Shown: piece by piece, positions 1 to 6,910 of the stretch | Layout of the letters: every line of letters begins with the position of its first letter | How positions within the stretch are numbered: position 1 is the stretch's first letter | Assembly: GCA_018969165.1 (NCBI GenBank) | Contig: JAGWYX010000182.1 | Location: forward strand, 1 to 7,269 | Length of the DNA: 7,269 nt | Origin: Verrucomicrobiota bacterium | GTDB taxonomy: Bacteria; Verrucomicrobiota; Verrucomicrobiia; Limisphaerales; JAGWYX01 | Direction of reading: 5' to 3' | The notes under the pieces: generated by a model | Database searches by the model: none | Told to the model about the DNA's origin: nothing | Seen by the model: only the letters and a program-made list of their open reading frames with translations | Position numbers and translations under genes: made by a program

Positions 1-474
1 GAAGACACCGTCTTGGCCAGGATAGCGAAATGTCCACGCGAACTGTTGGGCTGTGACCTCGACGGTGACAGCGTTCGCCGGAGCCGGGTGCAAATAATAT
101 TTGGTCCACACCGGCATGCCGAAAGCCAACAGACCACCCTCGGCCACGAGCGACATAATGATGAGCGGCGCCAAGCCCAATTTCCATTCAGTGCCCAAGC
201 TGGACAGCCGATGCGACACCCGATCCTGCCGACTGAATCGCCAGAGGGAATAGCCGAGCACGCCGTGTCCGATGAGGAGCAGGCCCGCGGTAGCTACCAG
301 CAGGAAGTTGAGCATGCGGTCAACGCTCGGCGCATGTTCGGAAGCGACCGAGGGGAGCCAGCGTTGCGCGCCCGTGATGATGACTGCCACGGGGACAAGC
401 AGGACGACGAACGACAACAGTATTCTTACGGATGGACAGTTCGACTGCGCGAGCGGGGGTGAAGTATCGAGCAT
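1..474 (-). CDS. coxB: Cytochrome c oxidase subunit II, N-terminal part (cut by window edge)
   Basis: The frame is open from an ATG at 474 to the window edge, giving 158 residues with no stop. Subunit II of haem-copper oxidases carries the Cu-A centre that takes electrons from cytochrome c; the Cu-A ligands would lie beyond the edge and cannot be checked. Recognition rests on three hydrophobic segments (about residues 16-36, 54-77 and 97-120) and then the start of the periplasmic cupredoxin domain, VTVEVTAQQFAWTFRYPG at about 137-153. This matches the family's VEVTG-Q-W-W-FRYPG signature, except that the usual aromatic run QWWW reads QQFAW here. Segments two and three match the family's two-helix hairpin; the first is an extra N-terminal helix or signal peptide. 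The gene starts 24 bases after the beta-barrel gene, so co-transcription is likely. No clear Shine-Dalgarno sequence precedes the ATG. The family call is fairly sure; the exact oxidase subtype is not. Confidence 0.85.
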   Translation of the reverse strand, partial: MLDTSPPLAQSNCPSVRILLSFVVLLVPVAVIITGAQRWLPSVASEHAPSVDRMLNFLLVATAGLLLIGHGVLGYSLWRFSRQDRVSHRLSSLGTEWKLGLAPLIIMSLVAEGGLLAFGMPVWTKYYLHPAPANAVTVEVTAQQFAWTFRYPGQDGVF

Positions 475-498
475 AAGAGTGTTTGCAGTGTCTCGTGT

Positions 499-1377
499 CT
501 AAAACCGCCAAATGAAGTCCACGCTAAAGCGCTCATCGAACAGTCCTTTCGGACTGGTGATGCCTGTCTGGTAGGCGAGTCCAACGTCCACGTTCTTCAG
601 CAGCCGCGAACGAAAACCACCCCCGAAGGCGATCTGAGTGAAACCGGCGGCATCAGACGCCCCAAAGTTAATGAGATCGAAGCCTTCGATCCCGCCAAAC
701 GCGGGGCCTTTGGCCTCGCTCAACACCGTGGAGCCATTTACGACGGCAAACGGGATGAACCAGCGGCAGGCGTAATAGTCGAATTGCAAACTGTAGTTCA
801 CCGACGCCGTTTCTGCGTCGAAATCCACCGGGATGCGTCCACCGACGCTCGCCGTCGTGTGAAAATTGCCCCATCCCTTCATCGTGGAAACGAACAGGTT
901 GAACTCACCCTCGCCGTTGCCTTGGAAGACGCGGCTATTCCCAGTGGGCGCCTCGAATTTCAATCCCGGGGTGAGGATGAAGTTGGCTTCCTTGTCATCA
1001 ATCAGCGCGTACTTCACCCCTGCAGCGATGTCCGCCCAGCCATCCGCACGCAGGCCGGCCACGCGCGGGCGCAATTGGATGAAGCCGTCCTTGGTGGCAA
1101 TCAAAGCCAGACGGTCGTTGACAGCGTAGCGCAACTGCACCGCGTAAACCCGCGCAAAGCCCCCAATGAAGCTTTCGTCGATTTTGTGATAAACGAAGAG
1201 CGGCCGGATTTCGCTCTGGATGAGTGGCGACTCGAAGAAGAGCGGTTCGGTCACTGGCGAAATGGCCCTCTCCTTCCAACTTGCCACTGCGGAGTCCGCA
1301 CCGCGCGCATCCGGCCCAAGGTTCGCCGCCAGTTGGAGCAGTAAAAGCACGCCCGCCGCCACGATTCGGTTTCTCAT
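499..1377 (-). CDS. Predicted outer-membrane beta-barrel protein (function unknown)
   Basis: 292 residues. I chose the ATG at 1377 because it opens directly into a signal peptide: MRNR, a hydrophobic core (about residues 5-20), then a likely cleavage site near ARGADS at about 24-29. A GTG at 1428 would add 17 residues ahead of the signal and is less likely. The mature part has alternating polar/hydrophobic strands, many aromatic and glycine residues, short turns, and ends in SVDFIWRF. A C-terminal phenylalanine is typical of barrels inserted by the BAM machinery. The overall look resembles the 'MetA-pathway of phenol degradation' or generic 'transporter' barrels, but no substrate can be read from the sequence. 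The gene lies between the AraC-type regulator (68 bases upstream) and coxB (24 bases downstream), so it may be in the oxidase operon or controlled by the regulator. Barrel location is likely; the family name is tentative. Confidence 0.7.
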   Translation of the reverse strand: MRNRIVAAGVLLLLQLAANLGPDARGADSAVASWKERAISPVTEPLFFESPLIQSEIRPLFVYHKIDESFIGGFARVYAVQLRYAVNDRLALIATKDGFIQLRPRVAGLRADGWADIAAGVKYALIDDKEANFILTPGLKFEAPTGNSRVFQGNGEGEFNLFVSTMKGWGNFHTTASVGGRIPVDFDAETASVNYSLQFDYYACRWFIPFAVVNGSTVLSEAKGPAFGGIEGFDLINFGASDAAGFTQIAFGGGFRSRLLKNVDVGLAYQTGITSPKGLFDERFSVDFIWRF

Positions 1378-1398
1378 TATAGTTGGCTCAGGTTTGGA

Positions 1399-1421
1399 CT
1401 TAACCAAGAGCCATCTTAACC
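1399..1421 (-). repeat. Direct repeat GGTTAAG x2 upstream of the barrel gene
   Basis: The heptamer GGTTAAG (CTTAACC on the plus strand) occurs at 1415-1421 and again at 1399-1405, 16 bases apart start to start. It lies in the 68-base gap between the AraC-type gene and the barrel gene. AraC-family proteins often bind direct half-sites near the -35 region, so this could be an operator or promoter element. The repeat is short and may be chance. Confidence 0.25.
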
Positions 1422-1445
1422 TAAGCACACCACCGAACCGTTGGG

Positions 1446-2486
1446 CTACGCCTGGATTTGCAACTTCTTGTCCTGGTTTGTCTGGCCGTTGCGAGCGCGG
1501 TATTCGGAGGGCGAGCAGCCGACGTAACGGCGAAAGACGCGATTGAAATAGGGGAGTGATTCGAAGCCGGCCTGAAAGGCGGCCTCGCTAATGCGGAGTT
1601 GGGAGTTGATCAACAGTTGCCGAACCTTCTCCAGCCGCCGCCGCACCCGGTATTCGCTGAAAGTGAGACCGGTTTGCTTCTTGAACAATTTGCAAAAATG
1701 GCAAGGGCTGACGCATACCCGTTTGGCGACATCCGTGAGCGACACATCCCCGTCCTGGCACTCAGTCAAGTAGCGCTCGATCTTTTGCAACAGTGGCGAA
1801 CCCTGCGAGGCGTCGGCCAGCAGCAGCCGATTGCCCATCTCGGACAGATAGTCCGCGAACATGCTGACCAGTGTTACGACTGCCTGCAGCTTTTCAGTTG
1901 TGATGACCGGACTGTAGCGCCAGGAAACCTGCAATCTTTGCAGTTGCGTTTCCAAACCGAACTCCTTCAGCCGCTCGGTCAATCCGCGCAGGTGCGCGCC
2001 ATTGAGCCGCGCCAGGGAAAATGGCCCGGCCAGAAGGTTGCCCGCATGCCGCGCGCCAATTAAGACTGGGAAAAGAAGCTTCAGCAGCCCGGCCGGACAC
2101 TGGAACCGCACCGGCTGTAACGACTTCGCCGCGCGCCGTTCGGCGTTTTGGAGCAGACGCAGGCACCAGCGTCCACTGTCCTGCCCCATGCAGCCATCGA
2201 CGCAGAAAACACCGCGAGGCTCCGTGTCCTCGATAGAGTCGTTGCCCAGCCCGGCCGGAACCAGCGTCAACGGCAGCCCCGTGGCCACGCTAAACGCCAT
2301 TTGGAACCGCCGCACGCTTTCTGAGTTCCCTAGCTGCTGCCACGCCGCGCGCCCGTGGCCGGAAATCTGGATGGCCTCGAAGCCGCACGGTTCGATGATC
2401 TTCGCGCTCATCGCATCGTGGCAACCGGGCATTACCACAGCCCGGCGTTCCATGATGGCATGTCTAAGAACAGTGGATGTGTTCAT
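1446..2486 (-). CDS. PocR-domain AraC-family regulator with a lyase/PEP mutase-like N-terminus (chimera)
   Basis: 346 residues in three parts. Residues 1 to ~50 (MPGCHDAMSAKIIEPCGF, then QISGHG) resemble the first strand and helix of isocitrate lyase/PEP mutase family enzymes, which read like MPG-DALSA-L-E-AGF...VSG-G. Residues ~55-215 look like a PocR sensory domain: FSVATGLPLTLVP, then cysteines 95, 99, 108 and 130 (FQCPAGL in place of the usual TCFAGL), then ITTEKLQAVVTLVSMFA. Residues ~230-335 are an AraC DNA-binding domain with two helix-turn-helices (VSLTDVAKRVCVSPCHFCKLFKK; ISEAAFQAGFESLPYFNRVFRR) and the closing GCSPSEYR. The regulator part looks intact and probably still binds DNA. 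The N-terminus is foreign to this family, whose members normally start only a short way before the PocR domain. The ATG overlaps the stop of the upstream dehydrogenase remnant (ATGA), so translation is probably coupled. An internal ATG at 2300 would drop the foreign part but has no good ribosome binding site. Confidence 0.85.
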   Translation of the reverse strand: MNTSTVLRHAIMERRAVVMPGCHDAMSAKIIEPCGFEAIQISGHGRAAWQQLGNSESVRRFQMAFSVATGLPLTLVPAGLGNDSIEDTEPRGVFCVDGCMGQDSGRWCLRLLQNAERRAAKSLQPVRFQCPAGLLKLLFPVLIGARHAGNLLAGPFSLARLNGAHLRGLTERLKEFGLETQLQRLQVSWRYSPVITTEKLQAVVTLVSMFADYLSEMGNRLLLADASQGSPLLQKIERYLTECQDGDVSLTDVAKRVCVSPCHFCKLFKKQTGLTFSEYRVRRRLEKVRQLLINSQLRISEAAFQAGFESLPYFNRVFRRYVGCSPSEYRARNGQTNQDKKLQIQA

Positions 2487-2749
2487 GTGAGCTTCGTCAG
2501 GAGTGCATCCACGGCGGCATAGGACGGCTTGGACGTGACCGCGCCGAACAGCGTCGCATTTACGTTTTTCAGCAACTTAATTGTCCGCGCCAGCAATGCG
2601 TTGCCCCCACTGCACCAGAATTTCCAGCCGATATCGCTGCCAATGCGCTCCGCATCAAGCTCGAGCTTGTCCCGCACTATCCGGGCTGCTTCGAGAATAC
2701 CCACGCCGATGCCGTCGCCAGGCAATCCCGCGATTTTGTACTTGGGCAT
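2483..2749 (-). pseudogene. Remnant of an isocitrate/isopropylmalate dehydrogenase gene
   Basis: 88 codons from an ATG at 2749; a TTG at 2767 would add six residues and is not preferred. Residues 1 to ~75 match the N-terminus of decarboxylating dehydrogenases of the isocitrate/isopropylmalate family: KYKIAGLPGDGIG near the start, then DIGWKFW and LLKNVNATLFGAVTSKP. Family members are about 330-400 residues, so the substrate-binding arginines, the catalytic Tyr/Lys and the metal-binding aspartates are missing, and the product cannot be an active enzyme. The last 13 residues (SYAAVDALLTKLT) do not continue the N-terminal homology. They look like the closing helix of the same family, which often ends like -DALLAKL, so an internal in-frame deletion near 2524 is the likely cause. 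The stop overlaps the next start by ATGA, an arrangement expected of the original intact operon. Today the frame may serve only as a translated leader for the regulator. Confidence 0.7.
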
Positions 2750-3372
2750 AAACTTTGAGATTGACAAGCAACCGCCAGCCCTGAGTGCGTCGAGGCGTCA
2801 GAGCTTTCGCCGTTTCGCGTGCGAGCAGAGTGAGCGGTTAAATTGTTGTTCGCCTGGGTTGATAATTCCGTTTCGCGGCAATCCCGGCTCAACCAATATT
2901 GGCAAACCCTTACCAAATTTTGCGGTTGAACGCGCCTCACTCAAGCGGGTCGTCACCGCAAAAGCGTTAAACACAGTGCGGTTGGTACTGGCGCGAACCG
3001 CCTCGTCGATTTTACGGCTCGCCTGCGCCTGTCAAGGTCGTGTCGCCCTTTCTCCCCTCGACCTCCACCTGGACAGTGCTCGTCGAGCCGGGGACTTGGC
3101 GATTAGGAATTCGCGCCGGAAGAACTGGCCAGGAAAACCAGCAGTTCATCATCTGGCATCGTGGAGAAACTCCGACTTGAATGATTCGCCCTCACACCTC
3201 GCTGTGCGCACTCGTAGCGGTGGTCCCAGCCCAAGGCCACCAGGGTCGATTCCCGCGTCGGTTCATCGTGCGAGACACCGGAACGAGCCGAATTTGTATG
3301 GTGTCGCTTCCAAGCAATTCACGCCCTCGCGCTTCCAATTGGTGGTTGAGAGATGGCGTCTTGCCAGGGCGC
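2750..3372. other. About 620 bases without a supported gene
   Basis: No frame on either strand shows recognisable protein features. A long open plus-strand frame crosses it but runs antisense into real genes at both ends. The stretch should hold the end of the ABC operon and the promoter of the dehydrogenase-remnant/AraC unit, but I find neither a clear hairpin-plus-T-run terminator nor a good -35/-10 pair. It contains the perfect palindrome CCAATATTGG at 2893-2902, three copies of GCGGTT (2834, 2922, 2978), and a 9-base direct repeat CGCTTCCAA at 3305-3313 and 3330-3338. It may include decayed coding sequence, given the damaged genes next to it. Confidence 0.5.
2978..3001. repeat. Inverted repeat GCGGTT-N12-AACCGC
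   Basis: GCGGTT at 2978-2983 is mirrored by AACCGC at 2996-3001, with half-site centres 18 bases apart. It lies about 230 bases upstream of the dehydrogenase remnant and AraC gene on the minus strand. The symmetry and spacing would suit a dimeric regulator. With only six-base arms in GC-rich DNA, chance is a serious alternative. Confidence 0.2.
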
Positions 3373-5784
3373 TCATTCGTTTCTCAAAGCCACCATCGGG
3401 TCGACTTTGGTTGCGCGCCGGGCGGGCAGCCAGCAGGCAAGGAACGCCACGGCACACAACAGCAGAGGAACCAGCACGAACGTCACCGGATCGGTGGAAC
3501 TGACCCCGAACAGCAAGCTGCGGAGCAGGCGCGTCACTGCTAATGCCCCTGCCAAGCCCAACGTGATTCCAATGCTGGCCAACGTCATGCCGTGCCGCAA
3601 CACCAGTCCCAACACATCGCCTCGCCGAGCTCCGAGCGCCATACGGATGCCGATTTCCTGCGTCCGTTGTGCCACGTTGTAGGCCAGCACGCCATAGAGG
3701 CCAATTGCTGCCAGGAGCATGGCGACTCCCGCAAAACCGCCCAGCAATTCCACCGACATGCGCCGTTGGGCCACGGATGACGCCACGAGTCGGGTCATGG
3801 TGCGAACGTTCTCGATCGGCTGGTCTTTGTCGATGGTGTCCAACTCCGTGCGGACGGCTCGCGTGATCTCCGGGGAATTGCGTTTGGTTTGCACGACCAA
3901 CGTCATATAGCCCCAGCACATCTGCTTGTAGGTCCGATACATCTCACCATGCGGAGCATCCGCCAGGCTGGAGCGCTTGGTATCCTTGACCACCCCGATA
4001 ATCTCGACCTTGTCGGTCCCATCCCCGATGTCGATACGCCGCCCGAGAATATTCGTCCCGAGCTTGAAATTCCTCACAAAGGTCTCATCGACGATCACCA
4101 CCGGGACAGTATTGGTTCGGTCCTGCCCGGTGAAATCACGTCCCTGAAGCAAAGGGATGTTCATCGTGTGAAAGTAGCCTGGGCTGACCTGAGAATAGCC
4201 GGCGGCTACCGATTCTCCTGGCGCAGGTTGCGGCGCGCTATTGATGAGCACAGAAAGATTGCTGTCCCGGCCACTCAAGGGCAGTCCCCGCACCAACGCA
4301 GCCGATTGCACACCCGGGAGGCGGCGCACTGCGGCCAGGAATTGTTCGAAGAACCGCGCCTTGTTCCCCTGTTCGGGGTACTTGGCATTGGGCAACTCCG
4401 TGCCCATGGTAACGATGTGCTCGGGGTTATAGCCAAGCTGCTGGGAGACGAGGCGACTGAAACTCCGAATCATTAGCCCGGCGCTGACGAGCAGCGTCAA
4501 CGACACCGCAACCTCGCCAATGACCAAAACCCCACGAAGCCAGTGCCGGTGCCGGCTCGCGCTGGTGCTGCGAGAACTCTCGTTGAGCTCGTGAGCCAGG
4601 GCTGGCCTGGACGCCTGCCAGGCTGGCGCCAAACCAAAAACCACACCCGTGGCCAGGGTGACCGCTGCCGTGAACAAGAGGGTCGTGCCATCGAGATGGA
4701 TGCCTTCCCAGATCCGCGGCAGATCGGGTGGGCTGATACGGACAAGCGCCCGCAGGCCAGCCCACGCGAGGAGGGACCCCAGAATGCCACCGCAGATCGC
4801 CAGCAGCAAGCTCTCGGTGAGAAGTTGGCGAATCATCTGACCGCGTCCAGCCCCCAAGGCGGCACGGATCGCAAATTCGCGGGCGCGCGCCGCCGATCGC
4901 ACCAAGAGCAGGTTGGCGATGTTAGCGCAGCCGATCAACAGAACCAGACCGACCGAACACAGCAGCACCAGCAACATAACGCGCGAGTCACCGACCACGA
5001 TTTCCCGGAGCGGGTAGACCTCGGCACCCCAGCCTTTGTTCTGTTCGTCGGCGTCCGCCATCCGTCTGGCGATCAAATCCATTTCGGCGCGAGCCTGACC
5101 GAGCGGCACGCCTGCCTTCAGCCGGCCGTAGACCAGGTAGTTATGGGCGTGGCGCTGTCGGAGTTGATCCGGGCTGAAAGCAAGCGGCGTCCAGAGCTGG
5201 GTGTCCGGTTCAGGGAAGAACGTTCGCGGCGGCATCACACCGACAACCGTGTACGGTTCGGCGTTCAACGTGATGCTTTGGCCGATGATGTTCGTATCCC
5301 TGCCGAAACGCCGTTGCCAGAGGTCGTGGCTGAGCAGCACGACGTGGTGCTTTCCATAAGTCTCTTCTTCCGGCTGAAAGTCGCGTCCCCGGATTGGTCG
5401 TATGCCGAGCAACGAGAACATGTTTGCTGACAGCGGTGAACCAGGGATGTTTTCCGGCTGACCTTTACCGGTGAGAGTGAAGCCATCCCAGCCGCGTGCG
5501 GCCAGGCCCTCGAACACCGTGTTTTGCCGGCGCCACTCACCCAATACCGGAGCCCCGACCGCATCCTTGAACCACCCATTCACACGCTGGTTTTCAAAGA
5601 CCATGACCAGTCTTTCCGGGTCTTTGTAAGGGAGCGGTCGCAACAGGATGGCATTGACGAAGCTGAAGATGGCGCTGTTCGCACCGATGCCAAGCGCCAA
5701 CGTCGCGATGGCGATGACGGCAAAGGCGGGTGTTTTGATCAGAGTCCGCAGGCCGTAGCGGACGTCTTGAAAAAGCGTCTGCAT
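3373..5784 (-). CDS. ADOP/MacB-like ABC transporter permease (FtsX family, duplicated)
   Basis: 803 residues, the usual full length for this family. The opening FQDVRYGLRTLIKTPAF followed by ALGIGANSAIFSFVNAILLRPLPY is the hallmark start of ADOP-type permeases. The order is: membrane helix (~20-45), MacB-like periplasmic domain (~50-265), three helices (~270-292, 320-345, 366-386) forming FtsX domain 1, then a second copy with a helix (~417-437), a second periplasmic domain (~445-670) and three helices (~680-700, 733-751, 770-787). Both halves keep the cytoplasmic coupling motif that contacts the ATPase (EFAIRAALGAGRGQMIRQLL at ~303-322; EIGIRMALGARRGDVLGLVL at ~710-729). MacB-type transporters do mechanotransmission across the periplasm rather than moving substrate through the membrane; the substrate here is unknown. 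The start lies 9 bases after the DUF4097 stop, so translation is probably coupled. ADOP permeases are usually found without an ATPase; here one lies in the same probable operon. Confidence 0.93.
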   Translation of the reverse strand: MQTLFQDVRYGLRTLIKTPAFAVIAIATLALGIGANSAIFSFVNAILLRPLPYKDPERLVMVFENQRVNGWFKDAVGAPVLGEWRRQNTVFEGLAARGWDGFTLTGKGQPENIPGSPLSANMFSLLGIRPIRGRDFQPEEETYGKHHVVLLSHDLWQRRFGRDTNIIGQSITLNAEPYTVVGVMPPRTFFPEPDTQLWTPLAFSPDQLRQRHAHNYLVYGRLKAGVPLGQARAEMDLIARRMADADEQNKGWGAEVYPLREIVVGDSRVMLLVLLCSVGLVLLIGCANIANLLLVRSAARAREFAIRAALGAGRGQMIRQLLTESLLLAICGGILGSLLAWAGLRALVRISPPDLPRIWEGIHLDGTTLLFTAAVTLATGVVFGLAPAWQASRPALAHELNESSRSTSASRHRHWLRGVLVIGEVAVSLTLLVSAGLMIRSFSRLVSQQLGYNPEHIVTMGTELPNAKYPEQGNKARFFEQFLAAVRRLPGVQSAALVRGLPLSGRDSNLSVLINSAPQPAPGESVAAGYSQVSPGYFHTMNIPLLQGRDFTGQDRTNTVPVVIVDETFVRNFKLGTNILGRRIDIGDGTDKVEIIGVVKDTKRSSLADAPHGEMYRTYKQMCWGYMTLVVQTKRNSPEITRAVRTELDTIDKDQPIENVRTMTRLVASSVAQRRMSVELLGGFAGVAMLLAAIGLYGVLAYNVAQRTQEIGIRMALGARRGDVLGLVLRHGMTLASIGITLGLAGALAVTRLLRSLLFGVSSTDPVTFVLVPLLLCAVAFLACWLPARRATKVDPMVALRNE

Positions 5785-5793
5785 GAACGGCGG

Positions 5794-6585
5794 TCAGCGG
5801 TTGTCGAGCCCAACTGTGGCGGAACGGTCGATGTGAATCCCGCCGTTGACGGTGGACATCTTAACGGTTGGCCCACCGTTGCCCAACTTGCCGTCGAGAT
5901 TTTGGCCGATAGGGAAATGCTTTTTCACCTGAACCGGGAACTCACTGCTGATCCCGCCGTTGAGGGTGTGCGCAGAAATGTCGGCATTGGTGTCCGCCGG
6001 CAAAGCGATAGACACACCACCGTTGACTGAGTTGACTGAGATTGGTTTCTTCAATTCGCCAAAACTGGCTTTGACCGATCCGTTGACGGTGGACAGTTGG
6101 GTTTCACCCGACAAACCGATGGCTTTGACCGAGCCATTCACCGAGCTGGCGTCGACGTCTCCACCCGCCCTCTCAATTTCAATGCCCCCGTTCACCGTGC
6201 TGATCTTGCCGAGCCGGCTTTGCTTCGGAACGGTCAGGGTGTAATCCACGCTGGTCGAGTTGTTCTTGTTCCTCCGCGTCTTCGAGTCCGGGTATTTCGT
6301 TTTGATGTGGATGCGATCCGGATCGGAATCTACCTGGATTTTGACCTCCTCCAGATGCTCCTGCTTCTTCGCGCGTTTAATGGCGTCCACCTTGATCTCC
6401 ACCCGATCCCACGTGACGACGCGCACATCGCCATTGACATTTTCCAGTTGGACCCGGCCTTGGGCGCCCAACGGGTAGGAATGGTGAAACTCCTCGCGCA
6501 CTTCACCGCGGGCAACACCAACGGCAACGAGGACGGTGGTGATGGAGGCCAGCGCGAGCATTTTATGGCGATAAACTGTTTTCAT
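5794..6585 (-). CDS. Secreted DUF4097-type repeat protein
   Basis: 263 residues. The ATG at 6585 was chosen because it opens a clear signal peptide (MKTVYRHK, hydrophobic core ~9-24, likely cleavage after ARG/GE near 25-28). The frame is open further upstream, but that part overlaps the DUF4160 gene and is low-complexity and arginine-rich. The mature protein is a series of short strands, each turning on V-N-G: at about residues 50, 131, 149, 167, 187, 208 and 246, with periods of 18-21 residues in the central part. This is the DUF4097 'adhesin-like' pattern, predicted to form a right-handed beta-helix or solenoid. A charged stretch (~60-110) precedes the repeats. No enzyme motif is seen. Such genes often sit beside anti-sigma factors or ABC exporters; here the gene lies between a DUF4160 gene and the permease, suggesting an envelope partner or cargo of the transporter. 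No good Shine-Dalgarno sequence is visible. Confidence 0.85.
   Translation of the reverse strand: MKTVYRHKMLALASITTVLVAVGVARGEVREEFHHSYPLGAQGRVQLENVNGDVRVVTWDRVEIKVDAIKRAKKQEHLEEVKIQVDSDPDRIHIKTKYPDSKTRRNKNNSTSVDYTLTVPKQSRLGKISTVNGGIEIERAGGDVDASSVNGSVKAIGLSGETQLSTVNGSVKASFGELKKPISVNSVNGGVSIALPADTNADISAHTLNGGISSEFPVQVKKHFPIGQNLDGKLGNGGPTVKMSTVNGGIHIDRSATVGLDNR
5843..6206 (-). repeat. Degenerate coding repeats for the VNG turns in the DUF4097 gene
   Basis: The codons for each V-N-G turn form a recurring motif close to CCGTTGACGGTGGACA on the plus strand. This 16-mer is identical at 5843-5858 and 6080-6095, with diverged copies near 5959, 6021, 6132 and 6190. The copies match the protein repeat and probably reflect internal duplication, with possible recombination between copies. 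Confidence 0.6.
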
Positions 6586-6643
6586 TTTGGATCGATGGGT
6601 TTTGGGTTTGGATGGACGGTTCAGTGAGGGTGATCTTCGATCA

Positions 6644-6901
6644 CTACAGCGGCGCGATCGGCAACGGGCGCAACGCGCTGCTGCACCGATTCCAGTTATC
6701 CAGAAGTTCCCGCTGGTGTGCTGCCGCCCACTCCAGCACCATATCTCGGACGCGCGCCGGCGCGTCGCCCTGGATGATCCGCAGCGGTGCAACACCGACG
6801 ATCAGTTCCGAATGCCCGTAAATGGCGTGAAAATGCGCGGTGAACGCACGGATGAACACCATGCGGATCACAATGCCGTAAAACTTGGACAGCACAGGCA
6901 T
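6644..6901 (-). CDS. DUF4160 domain protein
   Basis: 85 residues, about full length for this small family. The start at 6901 is set by a strong ribosome binding site and by the family's usual opening MPVLSKFYGIVIRM. Further matches are HFHAIYG at about 23-29, VLEWAAAHQRELLDNW in the second half, and the closing LRPLPIAPL, which resembles the family's KPL--I-PL ending. A GTG at 6943 would add 14 residues but precedes the ribosome binding site. The molecular function of DUF4160 is not established; the genes often sit next to DUF2442 genes and have been discussed as toxin-antitoxin-like. No DUF2442 gene is visible here. The segment before HFHA, usually something like YF-DHNPP, reads VFIRAFTA, so a normally conserved acidic/histidine/proline patch is missing. 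The gene sits 74 bases after the ATPase and 58 bases before the DUF4097 gene. Confidence 0.8.
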   Translation of the reverse strand: MPVLSKFYGIVIRMVFIRAFTAHFHAIYGHSELIVGVAPLRIIQGDAPARVRDMVLEWAAAHQRELLDNWNRCSSALRPLPIAPL

Positions 6902-6910
6902 GCTCTCAAG

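Noticed and set aside
784..1344. Open plus-strand frame of 186 codons
   Set aside because: Antisense to the barrel gene, which has a signal peptide and a fitting C-terminus; the plus-strand product shows no features.
1376..1381. Perfect TATAAT on the minus strand at the barrel gene start
   Set aside because: It overlaps the ATG, so transcription would begin inside the coding region, and there is no good -35 box at 16-18 bases. Probably chance.
3246..3262. tRNA T-arm-like GGGTCGATTCCC
   Set aside because: The loop lacks the TTCGANN pattern and I find no matching acceptor, D or anticodon arms around it.
2529..3503. Long open plus-strand frame (324 codons)
   Set aside because: It starts antisense to the dehydrogenase remnant, crosses the intergenic stretch and ends antisense to the permease. 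It is rich in R, S and P with no domain-like pattern, as expected for a chance frame in GC-rich DNA.
4543..5430. Open plus-strand frame of 295 codons
   Set aside because: Wholly antisense to the well-supported permease gene, with low-complexity Q/R/E-rich composition and no recognisable motif.
6586..6795. N-terminal extension of the DUF4097 frame
   Set aside because: The extra 70 residues are arginine/serine-rich, overlap the DUF4160 gene in another frame, and would place the signal peptide internally.
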